Counted from the first letter of the stretch, positions 1 through 6,156 are shown. The stretch is DNA of 10,316 nucleotides from an uncultured Bacillota bacterium (GCA_958448635.1 CAUDEQ010000067.1:1-10316); one strand, 5' to 3'. Program-made: numbers and translations. Notes: generated by a model from the sequence alone, not told the origin.

Positions 1-42
1 CTTTCATCATGTGCCATTGTACTTCTTTCGGGCAAAAAAAGG

Positions 43-71
43 AAGACAAAGACTGAAAATTATGATATGAT
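43..71 (+). promoter_or_regulatory. Probable sigma-A promoter for hom
   Basis: A -35 like box AAGACA (43-48, 4 of 6 to consensus) is followed after 17 bp by TATGAT (66-71, 5 of 6). Transcription would start near 78, giving a leader of about 26 nt that carries the hom ribosome binding site. A second overlapping TATGAT lies at 61-66 but has no good -35. This is called from consensus matching only. Positions 1-42 hold nothing else I recognise. Confidence 0.4.
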
Positions 72-103
72 AAATAAACTGGAATTAATACGGAGGTTTA
101 CTA

Positions 104-1078
104 ATGAAAACAATAAAAATCGGATTGCTGGGAATGGGAAATATCGGAACCGGAACTTACAAGACCCTGGAGCTTAACAGACAGGAAATCGAATCCACTC
201 TCGGCACCAGAGTTGAAATCGTTAAAATACTGGAAAGGGATGTTGATAGAGACAGAGGCATAACAGTCCCTATGGAGAAATTCACTCAGGATCCCGATGA
301 GATCTTCAACGACCCCGAAATCGACATCGTCATCGAACTGCTGGGCGGAATAGAACCGGCAACAACCTTCATGCTGACGGCGATGAAAAACGGCAAGCAC
401 GTTGTTACTGCCAACAAGGCAGCTCTTGCGGCCAATTATCACCAACTGATGGATACAGCCGGAGACAACAACATAATATTCAAATTTGAAGCCAGCGTAG
501 GCGGCGGAATTCCTATTCTGGGAACGCTGACAGGCCCGCTGAGAGCCAATAAATTCCAGGAGGTAATGGGAATACTCAACGGAACGACCAACTACATACT
601 TCATATGATGACCAAGGAGGGCATGGATTACGAAACAGCCTTGAAGGATGCACAGGCGTTGGGATTTGCCGAGGCTGATCCTACTGCAGACGTTGAGGGT
701 ATCGATGCTGCCAACAAGCTCACCATACTGATGGCTCTGATGTTCGACAAGTATGTTGCACCATCGGACATCCCTACTACCGGAATAACGCATATAACCA
801 AGGAAAAGATTGACGAGGCACGATCCAATAAGTGCAAGATAAAGCTGATAGCCCATGCCAAGAGAGAAGAAAACGGCGAAATATCATACGAGGTTCGTCC
901 TATGTACATCAGCGAAACTCATCCGCTGGCAAATATAAACAAGGAGTTCAATGCTGTATTTGTAAAGGGCAATGCCGTTGACGACCTAATGTTCTACGGT
1001 AAGGGCGCAGGTCCAATGCCTACTGGCAGCGCCGTAATGGGTGACGTTATCGAAATTTCAAAGACTATTTTAAAATAA
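104..1078 (+). CDS. hom: Homoserine dehydrogenase, short form without ACT domain
   Basis: This enzyme reduces aspartate 4-semialdehyde to homoserine with NAD(P)H, the branch point to threonine and methionine, in the cytoplasm. The 324 residues show the family in order: a Rossmann dinucleotide fold with GMGNIG at 10-15; the conserved ANKAALA around Lys105; EASVGGGIPI (129-138); GILNGTTNYIL (157-166); the signature GFAEADPTADVEGIDAANKL (187-206), whose Asp201 and Lys205 match the catalytic Asp/Lys pair known from yeast homoserine dehydrogenase; and the C-terminal GKGAGPMPTGSAVMGDVI. The start is set by GGAGG at 92-96, 7 nt before the ATG. Many bacterial homologues run to about 430 residues with a C-terminal ACT domain for threonine feedback; this one stops at the end of the catalytic domain, so allosteric control by that route is not expected (inference). 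It is followed after 25 bp by the SEC-C gene and is probably cotranscribed with it. No thrB, thrC or asd lies in the window. Confidence 0.95.
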   Translation: MKTIKIGLLGMGNIGTGTYKTLELNRQEIESTLGTRVEIVKILERDVDRDRGITVPMEKFTQDPDEIFNDPEIDIVIELLGGIEPATTFMLTAMKNGKHVVTANKAALAANYHQLMDTAGDNNIIFKFEASVGGGIPILGTLTGPLRANKFQEVMGILNGTTNYILHMMTKEGMDYETALKDAQALGFAEADPTADVEGIDAANKLTILMALMFDKYVAPSDIPTTGITHITKEKIDEARSNKCKIKLIAHAKREENGEISYEVRPMYISETHPLANINKEFNAVFVKGNAVDDLMFYGKGAGPMPTGSAVMGDVIEISKTILK

Positions 1079-1103
1079 TTCCCATATATCAGGAGGTTAT
1101 ACG

Positions 1104-1604
1104 ATGACATTATATGAGCAGTGGAAAGATCTGATAGAAAATCAGACCGAAGATACATTCAAGAAATTCTGGGACGAATATAGCAGTGCAGAGACAAAGC
1201 TGTACAGCGCCATACTGGACGATCCGTCGAAGAAAATAGAAGGGACTCTTGGTCAGCTGGCTGCCGAGCACGATGTAAGACCTGTTATATACATGGGCTT
1301 TCTTGACGGCATCGATACCAGTCTGAAGAAGAGCAACGATTTCCAGAGCTTCGACGAGGATTCCCATGTTGAGATCGAGATCGTACCTGAGACTCTGTTC
1401 TACAACATGATCGCAGCAGGAGCCGATTATCTCTACGGACTGCCTCAATGGGAAACGATACTGGGCGAAGAGAAGATGAAGGAAATCGCCAAGGAATACA
1501 AGAAATCAAAAACAGTTAAAAGAGAATCGCCAAAAATCGGACGAAACGACCCATGCCCATGCGGCAGCGGCAAAAAATACAAACACTGCTGCGGGAGGAA
1601 TTGA
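1104..1604 (+). CDS. SEC-C motif protein of unknown function
   Basis: A 166-residue soluble, acidic protein of unknown function. Its C-terminus is a canonical SEC-C zinc-binding motif, GRNDPCPCGSGKKYKHCC at 146-163, with Cys151, Cys153, Cys162 and Cys163 (or His161) as ligands. This motif is best known from the SecA C-terminus, where it binds SecB and ribosomes, but it also ends many small unrelated proteins. The rest is predicted to be mainly helical, with a hydrophobic block at about 96-118 (ETLFYNMIAAGADYLYGLPQW); no signal peptide or membrane segment is visible. The start is supported by AGGAGG at 1091-1096, 7 nt before the ATG. The 25-bp gap from hom suggests a shared transcript. Its last codons and TGA stop lie in the first base pairs of the 103-bp repeat, so a repeat junction falls on the gene end without truncating the SEC-C motif. 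A chaperone or targeting adaptor role is possible but unproven. Confidence 0.88.
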   Translation: MTLYEQWKDLIENQTEDTFKKFWDEYSSAETKLYSAILDDPSKKIEGTLGQLAAEHDVRPVIYMGFLDGIDTSLKKSNDFQSFDEDSHVEIEIVPETLFYNMIAAGADYLYGLPQWETILGEEKMKEIAKEYKKSKTVKRESPKIGRNDPCPCGSGKKYKHCCGRN

Positions 1605-1662
1605 CCCGATGAATGAGCGGGCGCAGCACGCGTGATGAATCGCGGTATTTCCCCCGTCATAT

Positions 1663-1688
1663 GTCGCAGGACTTTAGTCCGTGGCGAC
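1663..1688. other. Conserved hairpin in repeat unit 1
   Basis: GTCGC (1663-1667) pairs with GCGAC (1684-1688), and inside it GGAC (1669-1672) pairs with GTCC (1677-1680) around a TTTA loop. An A faces GTG as an internal loop. A further CGT (1655-1657) with ACG (1691-1693) could extend the base. There is no T-run after it on either strand, so it is not an intrinsic terminator. Confidence 0.6.
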
Positions 1689-1765
1689 CAACGACGCATG
1701 GAATTGACCCGATGAATGAGTGGGCGCAGCACACGAAATGAATCGCGGTATTTCCCCCGTCATAT

Positions 1766-1791
1766 GTCGCAGGACTTTAGTCCGTGGCGAC
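1766..1791. other. Conserved hairpin in repeat unit 2
   Basis: This is an exact copy, 103 bp downstream, of the hairpin at 1663-1688: GTCGC with GCGAC outside, GGAC with GTCC inside, TTTA loop. It lies in the part of the unit that shows no change between the copies. Confidence 0.6.
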
Positions 1792-1837
1792 CAACGACGC
1801 ACGGAATTGAATTCCATAATATCATATGTAAGCAACA

Positions 1838-1871
1838 AAAAGAGCCTCTTTATATTACAAGCGGCTCTTTT
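1838..1871. terminator. Bidirectional intrinsic terminator between the SEC-C gene and nth
   Basis: AAAAGAGCC (1838-1846) is the exact complement of GGCTCTTTT (1863-1871). Inside, CTT (1848-1850) pairs with AAG (1859-1861) across a single T/C mismatch, leaving an 8-nt loop. T-runs follow the stem in both directions. It sits 7 bp past the nth stop codon and downstream of the convergent SEC-C gene and the repeats, so it can end both transcripts. Confidence 0.85.
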
Positions 1872-1877
1872 CTTTCA

Positions 1878-2510
1878 TTATATACCATTCTTCTCGCACA
1901 GCTCCTCTATCACGCACCTGTCGCATTCAGGTTTTCTGGCACTGCAGCAGTTTCTCCCGTGAAATATCAGACTGTGATGCGCCTCGGACCACCTGTCCTC
2001 CGGCAGCAGTTCCATAAGCGCCAGCTCCGTTTTCAGCACATCCTTTTCCGACGCCAGGCCGATTCTGTTGGTCACTCTGAAGACATGTGTGTCAACGGCG
2101 ATCCTCTGAACGCCGAAGCCCACCGACAAAACTACATTTGCAGTTTTACGCCCTACCCCCGGCAGAGTCACAAGATCATCGTAGTTATCCGGCACCTTTC
2201 CATCAAACCTCTCGCACAGCTGCTTTGCCAGCTGGATTATGTTCTTGGATTTCGTCTTATACATCCCTATGGTCTTTATCAGCTCTATCACATCCTCCTG
2301 CGATGCCTCAGCCAGAGCTTCAGCCGTGGGATACGCTTCGAAAAGTGCAGGCGAAACCTTGTTGACGCTTTTATCTGTAGTCTGAGCCGAAAGAGCCACT
2401 GCTATTATCAGCTCATATGTATTTTTATGGTTGAGTGCACATTCAGCATCGGGATACTCCGTGGCCAGCCTGTCCAGAACCTCCTTTACATTTTCCCTTC
2501 TATAAGTCAT
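1878..2510 (-). CDS. nth: Endonuclease III (DNA glycosylase/AP lyase)
   Basis: A base excision repair enzyme that removes oxidised pyrimidines from DNA and nicks the abasic site. The 210 residues match the usual length (about 211 in E. coli). Visible features are the helix-hairpin-helix LPGVGRKTA (116-124) with catalytic Lys122; catalytic Asp140 in VDTHVFRV; and the [4Fe-4S] ligands Cys189-X6-Cys196-X2-Cys199-X5-Cys205. The frame is open upstream to an ATG at 2531, but GGAGG (2518-2522 on the opposite strand) lies inside that extension and about 7 nt before the ATG at 2510. The likely promoter would also start RNA near 2527, so 2510 is the better start. The gene is monocistronic here: convergent with the SEC-C gene and divergent from the permease. 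All key residues are intact. Confidence 0.95.
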   Translation of the reverse strand: MTYRRENVKEVLDRLATEYPDAECALNHKNTYELIIAVALSAQTTDKSVNKVSPALFEAYPTAEALAEASQEDVIELIKTIGMYKTKSKNIIQLAKQLCERFDGKVPDNYDDLVTLPGVGRKTANVVLSVGFGVQRIAVDTHVFRVTNRIGLASEKDVLKTELALMELLPEDRWSEAHHSLIFHGRNCCSARKPECDRCVIEELCEKNGI

Positions 2511-2533
2511 AAGTTTACCTCCGTATGACAATA

Positions 2534-2562
2534 ATTATATATATAAGCAGTAATTTTGCAAA
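2534..2562 (-). promoter_or_regulatory. Probable sigma-A promoter for nth
   Basis: Reading the minus strand, TTTGCA (2562-2557, 4 of 6 to the -35 consensus) is followed after 17 bp by a perfect TATAAT (2539-2534). RNA would start near 2527, a leader of about 17 nt just long enough for the GGAGG before the ATG at 2510. Confidence 0.5.
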
Positions 2563-2598
2563 CACTTAAAGCGAAACTTCTGCTGTCCGGCATGGAAA

Positions 2599-2620
2599 GC
2601 GGCGGGCATGCGCCTGCCGC
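2599..2620. other. GC-rich 22-bp palindrome in spacer
   Basis: GCGGCGGGC (2599-2607) pairs with GCCTGCCGC (2612-2620) with one G-T wobble, around the loop ATGC. It is followed on the plus strand by eight A residues (2621-2628), so it is not a terminator for either strand in the usual layout. It is strikingly GC-rich inside an AT-rich spacer. The role is unknown: possible operator or part of an RNA. Confidence 0.5.
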
Positions 2621-2630
2621 AAAAAAAATG

Positions 2631-2653
2631 ATGCAGAGGATGTAATTCTGCAT
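2631..2653. other. Inverted repeat ATGCAGA/TCTGCAT
   Basis: ATGCAGA (2631-2637) and TCTGCAT (2647-2653) are perfect complements around a 9-nt loop, starting 10 bp after the GC-rich palindrome. The rest of the spacer, 2654-2828, holds no ORF with a ribosome binding site and nothing else I can name. From 2829 it becomes A-rich towards the permease promoter. Confidence 0.4.
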
Positions 2654-2828
2654 ATAGGATACCGCTGACATAATACATCAAATTTTCGGGAAAAATTCAG
2701 CACTCCCTGCACGGGCTCCATCTCGCAAACCATTGAAAAATATGGACTTGAGCATATAGAATCATTATTAAAAAGCACCTGAAATTCAGTAAAATACCTC
2801 TTTTTTTAAACTTTTTATCCGATTTTAC

Positions 2829-2886
2829 AGAAAATAAAAAAAACATAAAAAAAACTAGTTACATTTTTGAATTTTTATAGTATAAT
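2829..2886 (+). promoter_or_regulatory. Promoter for the permease gene, with upstream A-tracts
   Basis: GTTACA (2858-2863, 4 of 6 to the -35 consensus), a 17-bp spacer, then a perfect TATAAT (2881-2886). Immediately upstream, 2829-2855 is made of repeated A-tracts, the arrangement of an UP element bound by the RNA polymerase alpha subunit. A second TATAAT at 2895-2900 has only a poor -35. The leader to the ATG is about 44 nt, too short for most known riboswitches. Confidence 0.55.
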
Positions 2887-2936
2887 AACCTTGTTATAAT
2901 TTATTTAATTATATTAATCTTTAATGGAGGTGTTTT

Positions 2937-4505
2937 ATGTCAACGTACACACAAGTTGAAAAAGGCGGTCTGTTTGAATTAACAGATGCGGCTCGTGCGG
3001 AACTTGTGTCTTCAAAGTACTACAATGAAGACCTGGCTCCTTCGTCAGTTTCCGAAAGAAGCTGGACGACTTACAACATCACAATGCTTTGGGTTGGTAT
3101 GTCAATCTGTATACCTTCACTGGCACTGGCATCCGGACTTATCACAATGGGAGTTTCCCCATGGCTGTCGGTACTCAACGTAGCCCTGGGTAACATCATC
3201 ATTCTCGTTCCTATTCAGCTCAACTCCCAGATAGGAACTAAGTATGGTATCCCATTCCCACTGTTCGCAAGACTTACATTCGGAACACTGGGAGCTCAGA
3301 TACCTGCTATCCTGAGAGCGATCACTGCCTGCGGATGGACTTCCGTACAGGCATGGGTTGGCGGCGGCGCTGTAGGCGCTATCATCGGCTGCTTCGTACC
3401 TAAGTTCTCAGATCCTGACTGGATCATCAGCCTCCCTTCATGGGGCGGTATGCAGGCTGTAGGCGGCGCACAGTTCTTCGGATACGTGCTGTTCATGATC
3501 TTCGTAGGCTGGGTAGCTTACAACGGTATTGACCAGATCAAGTGGGTTCAGAACATAGGAAGCCCTATACTCATCGTAGTTATGATAGCTCTCCTCATCT
3601 GGTCCTACACCATCGTTCCCGGAGACATCGGTTTCTTCGAAGTTATGGCGCAGCCAAACGATGATGCTCTCATCGAAGCAAGCGGCGGATTCGCATTCGT
3701 TTATCTGAGTGGTCTGATGGGTAACATCGCATTCTGGGCTACAATGGCTCTTAACATTCCTGACTTCTCAAGATATGCCAAGTCACAGTCAGCTCAGTTC
3801 AGAGGTCAGCTCTACGGAATGCCTTTTCCAATGGCAGCATGTGCATTCATAGGCGCTTACTTCTCACAGGCTACTAAGATGGCTTACGGCGAAGCAATGT
3901 TCGACCCTACCGGCGTATTCTACCACCTGGAAAACAAGCTGCTCATCATAATAGCTGCTCTGGGTGTTGTTGCTGCTACAATCACTACTTGCGTAGCTGC
4001 TAACGTAGTTGCTCCTGCCAACGGATTCTCCAACATAGCCCCTAAGAAGATCTCCTACAAGAAGGGCGTTATCATCACTATGATCATCGCATTCTTCATC
4101 CTTCAGGCTTGGTGGATCTACGGTTCCGGCGGTGCATACTTCACATGGATGAACGCTTACGGTACTATCTTGGCACCTATCGCTGCCATCTTCATCGCAG
4201 ACTACTTCGTATGCAAGAAGAAGAGAGCAGACATCGCTGCACTGTTCAAGGGTTCAGACGGCAGATACTGGTACTCCGGCGGCTTCAACTGGGCTGCTAT
4301 CATCGCATGGGTTGTATCCTTCATATTCCCACTGCTGTGGTACTTCGGATTAGAGGGAAGCTTCTGGACATTCATCAACTCCATCAACTACATATGGTCA
4401 TTCGTACTTGGATTCGTAGTATACGTTCTGCTCATGAAGACAAGTCTGGCTGGCAACTCATATGTAACTGAAGAAGAGCATGAAGCATTCACAGAAAGAG
4501 CTTAA
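2937..4505 (+). CDS. NCS1-family permease (hydantoin/pyrimidine-type nucleobase transporter)
   Basis: A cytoplasmic membrane secondary transporter of the nucleobase:cation symporter-1 family, 522 residues with about 12 hydrophobic segments between 47 and 500. The family N-terminus is clear: YYNEDLAPSSVSERSW (28-43) then LWVGMSICIPSLALASGL. Residues that contact hydantoin in the structurally known homologue Mhp1 have apparent counterparts: Trp134 and Gln138 in ACGWTSVQAW, Trp267 in FWATMALNIPDFSRY, and Asn356 in AANVVAPANGFSN. The ribosome binding site TGGAGG (2925-2930) lies 6 nt before the ATG. The next gene is a dihydropyrimidinase/hydantoinase, so the cargo is probably a hydantoin, dihydropyrimidine or related ureide (inference). 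Allantoin, uracil, cytosine or thiamine-type cargo cannot be excluded by sequence. The 160 bp that separate it from its partner can form several stem-loops. Confidence 0.92.
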   Translation: MSTYTQVEKGGLFELTDAARAELVSSKYYNEDLAPSSVSERSWTTYNITMLWVGMSICIPSLALASGLITMGVSPWLSVLNVALGNIIILVPIQLNSQIGTKYGIPFPLFARLTFGTLGAQIPAILRAITACGWTSVQAWVGGGAVGAIIGCFVPKFSDPDWIISLPSWGGMQAVGGAQFFGYVLFMIFVGWVAYNGIDQIKWVQNIGSPILIVVMIALLIWSYTIVPGDIGFFEVMAQPNDDALIEASGGFAFVYLSGLMGNIAFWATMALNIPDFSRYAKSQSAQFRGQLYGMPFPMAACAFIGAYFSQATKMAYGEAMFDPTGVFYHLENKLLIIIAALGVVAATITTCVAANVVAPANGFSNIAPKKISYKKGVIITMIIAFFILQAWWIYGSGGAYFTWMNAYGTILAPIAAIFIADYFVCKKKRADIAALFKGSDGRYWYSGGFNWAAIIAWVVSFIFPLLWYFGLEGSFWTFINSINYIWSFVLGFVVYVLLMKTSLAGNSYVTEEEHEAFTERA

Positions 4506-4540
4506 TTACAACTCTCATATATAACATAAACGATATAGCG

Positions 4541-4581
4541 CAAGGTCGGCTCTGCCGATTTCATATCAGCAGCCGGCTTTG
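4541..4581 (+). promoter_or_regulatory. Competing stem-loops after the permease gene
   Basis: Two structures share bases. A small hairpin pairs TCGGC (4546-4550) with GCCGA (4554-4558) around TCT. A longer one pairs CAAGGTCGGCT (4541-4551) with AGCCGGCTTTG (4571-4581), 11 pairs including two G-T wobbles. They cannot form together. Neither is followed by a long T-run, so full termination is unlikely; partial attenuation or mRNA 3' end protection of the permease message is possible. Confidence 0.4.
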
Positions 4582-4601
4582 TCAAAATATTGTAAACCCA
4601 T

Positions 4602-4632
4602 GTAGGAGCCTTTGAGACCCAAAGGCTTCTAC
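4602..4632 (+). promoter_or_regulatory. 12-bp stem-loop upstream of the hydrolase gene
   Basis: GTAGGAGCCTTT (4602-4613) pairs with AAAGGCTTCTAC (4621-4632) along all 12 positions with one G-T wobble, around a 7-nt loop GAGACCC. The sequence after it (TGCTATTAACAC) has no T-run, so it is not a standard terminator. It ends 18 nt before the AGGAGG of the next gene. An RNA processing or stability element is the simplest reading. Confidence 0.5.
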
Positions 4633-4665
4633 TGCTATTAACACTAAAAAAGGAGGAATAAAGTT

Positions 4666-6093
4666 ATGGATTTATTGATCAAAGGCGGCACAGTCGTAAC
4701 GGCTACAGCTTCTTTTAAGGCTGATGTAGCAGTTAAGAACGGCAAGATCAGTGCCATCGGCGCAAATCTCAAGCCAGGAAAGAAAACAGAGATCGTAGAT
4801 GCAAAGGGCAAGCTGGTTCTCCCTGGCGCAATTGATGGTCATACTCATCTGGCAATGCCTTTCGGTGGAACTATAGCTACAGATGACTATCACACAGGAA
4901 CCAGAGCTGCTGCATGCGGCGGTACTACTACGGTATTCGACTTCGTGCTTCAGGGCGTTGGCGAAACTATGGACGCTGCTCTGGACAGAAGAGACGCTAT
5001 ATGTAAGGAAGATGGTCCTGCCATCGACTATTCATATCATATCGGCGTAGGTGATGTTACAACTCCTGAAATGCTTGCATCTATGGATGAGTGCGTTAAA
5101 AGAGGCGTTACTTCCTTCAAGGTATTCATGGTATATGATTTCGGCGTAGATGACGGCCAGTTCTTCGAAACTCTCCAGCATGCTGCCAAAATAGGCGCTC
5201 TGGTGGGAGTTCACGCTGAGAACAGAGACGTAAACAACGCCCTCATCAAGCAGTACCTGGCAGAAGGTAAGACTGATGCATGGTATCACTACATGTCAAA
5301 GAACGAAGCTGTTGCAGGAGAAGCTGACGTAAGAGCTATAAACCTGGCTAAGATGGCAGGTGCTTCACTGTACATCGTTCACCTTGACAACAAGCAGGGA
5401 GTTGAGGCTGTTGCCCAGGCAAGAGCGGAAGGTTACCCTATCTTTGCAGAAACATGCCCTCAGTACCTCTACTTCACTAAGGACGTTTACAAGAACGGAA
5501 TTCCTGAGCTGGGACTCAGAGCTCGTGACTTCGTATGCTCACCTCCAATGAAGGGCAAGGAATCACAGGAAGCTCTGTGGAACGGTATCAAGACAGGTGC
5601 TGTATCGACTCTCGCTACAGACCACTGCCCATTCCTGCAGTCAGAAAAAGACTGGGGAATCACTAAGAAGGACGGTACTCCTGGCGACTTCACAACTATC
5701 CCTAACGGATGCGCAGGTATCGAAAACATGTACCCTTACATCCTGTCGGAAGCAAACAAAGGCAGAATTTCATTCGAAAAGGCAGTAGCTATCTCCGCTA
5801 CAAACCCTGCCAAGCTGTTTGGTATCGACTACTGCAAGGGCGCCATCGAGGTTGGTCTCGATGCAGACATCGTTATCTACGATCCTAAGAAGGAATTCGT
5901 TGTTAAGAACGCTGAAAACCAGCACGGAGCTCTCGACCACACTATTTGGGAAAACAGCAAGTTCAAGGGATATCCTGTTGCAACTTACTGCAGAGGTAAG
6001 CTGGTATTCGACGGAAAAGACTACGTTGGCCAGAAGGGTGACGGACAGTTCGTTAAATGTAAGAAGGTTAAGTTCAAGAGCCCTGAATTCTAA
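4666..6093 (+). CDS. hydA: Dihydropyrimidinase / D-hydantoinase
   Basis: A zinc amidohydrolase that opens the ring of 5,6-dihydropyrimidines or 5-substituted hydantoins to give N-carbamoyl amino acids, in the cytoplasm. The 475 residues are full length for the family (about 460-480) and all expected metal ligands are present: His59 and His61 in DGHTHLAMPFGG, the lysine to be carboxylated Lys152 in TSFKVFMVYDF, His183 in GVHAENRD, His239 in YIVHLDN, and Asp319 in ATDHCPF. Tyr157 matches the substrate-binding tyrosine near the carboxylated lysine. AGGAGG at 4651-4656 lies 9 nt before the ATG. The gene follows the NCS1 permease in the same direction with no convincing promoter between, so they are probably one transcript, ended by the terminator at 6157-6191. 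Whether dihydrouracil, hydantoins or a related ureide is the natural substrate cannot be told from sequence. No carbamoylase or dihydropyrimidine dehydrogenase is adjacent on the right side. Confidence 0.94.
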   Translation: MDLLIKGGTVVTATASFKADVAVKNGKISAIGANLKPGKKTEIVDAKGKLVLPGAIDGHTHLAMPFGGTIATDDYHTGTRAAACGGTTTVFDFVLQGVGETMDAALDRRDAICKEDGPAIDYSYHIGVGDVTTPEMLASMDECVKRGVTSFKVFMVYDFGVDDGQFFETLQHAAKIGALVGVHAENRDVNNALIKQYLAEGKTDAWYHYMSKNEAVAGEADVRAINLAKMAGASLYIVHLDNKQGVEAVAQARAEGYPIFAETCPQYLYFTKDVYKNGIPELGLRARDFVCSPPMKGKESQEALWNGIKTGAVSTLATDHCPFLQSEKDWGITKKDGTPGDFTTIPNGCAGIENMYPYILSEANKGRISFEKAVAISATNPAKLFGIDYCKGAIEVGLDADIVIYDPKKEFVVKNAENQHGALDHTIWENSKFKGYPVATYCRGKLVFDGKDYVGQKGDGQFVKCKKVKFKSPEF

Positions 6094-6156
6094 AAACAAT
6101 CACGTCATAAAAAGCCTGAACGTTTCCTGCGTGAAGGTACATGATAAAAGCTTAAT

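Larger units (their letters stand above)
1597..1810. repeat. Tandem pair of 103-bp repeats with 8-bp junctions
   Basis: Two units, 1597-1699 and 1700-1802, align without gaps at 98 of 103 positions. The differences are at 1618/1721, 1630/1733, 1633/1736, 1634/1737 and 1699/1802; the 64 bp 1635-1698 is identical to 1738-1801. GGAATTGA opens each unit and occurs a third time at 1803-1810, exactly one further period along. The array can therefore be read as two 95-bp inserts flanked by 8-bp direct repeats, or as a simple duplication. No terminal inverted repeats and no long frame with an RBS are visible. The base composition is more GC-rich than the AT-rich spacer beyond it. Candidates are a REP-like or MITE-like intergenic element, or a structured RNA; I do not recognise the family. 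Confidence 0.85.

Noticed and set aside
101..856. Minus-strand open frame of 251 codons opposite hom.
   Set aside because: It is a shadow of the homoserine dehydrogenase frame; hom has a ribosome binding site and all catalytic motifs.
1597..1810. The two 103-bp units as a minimal CRISPR array.
   Set aside because: The 8-bp junction is far too short for a CRISPR repeat, the bodies are near identical rather than unique, and no cas gene is near.
1716..2528. Long plus-strand open frame of 270 codons.
   Set aside because: It starts inside the repeat and runs antisense to nth, whose motifs are complete. It has no family signature and no suitable ribosome binding site.
2715..2753. Resemblance to the 5' half of a c-di-GMP-I (GEMM) riboswitch: GCAAACC, a GAAA-containing loop, then GGAC, closed by GCTC/GAGC.
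   Set aside because: The second half of the aptamer core (CGCAAAGCC and the receptor helix) is absent; ACTTGAGC stands in its place. It also lies about 100 bp upstream of the likely permease promoter. Best explained as chance.
4579..4607. TTGTCA at 4579-4584 as a -35 box of a separate hydA promoter.
   Set aside because: The sequence at 16-18 bp spacing (around 4601-4608, GTAGGAG) does not resemble a -10 box and lies in the 12-bp stem.
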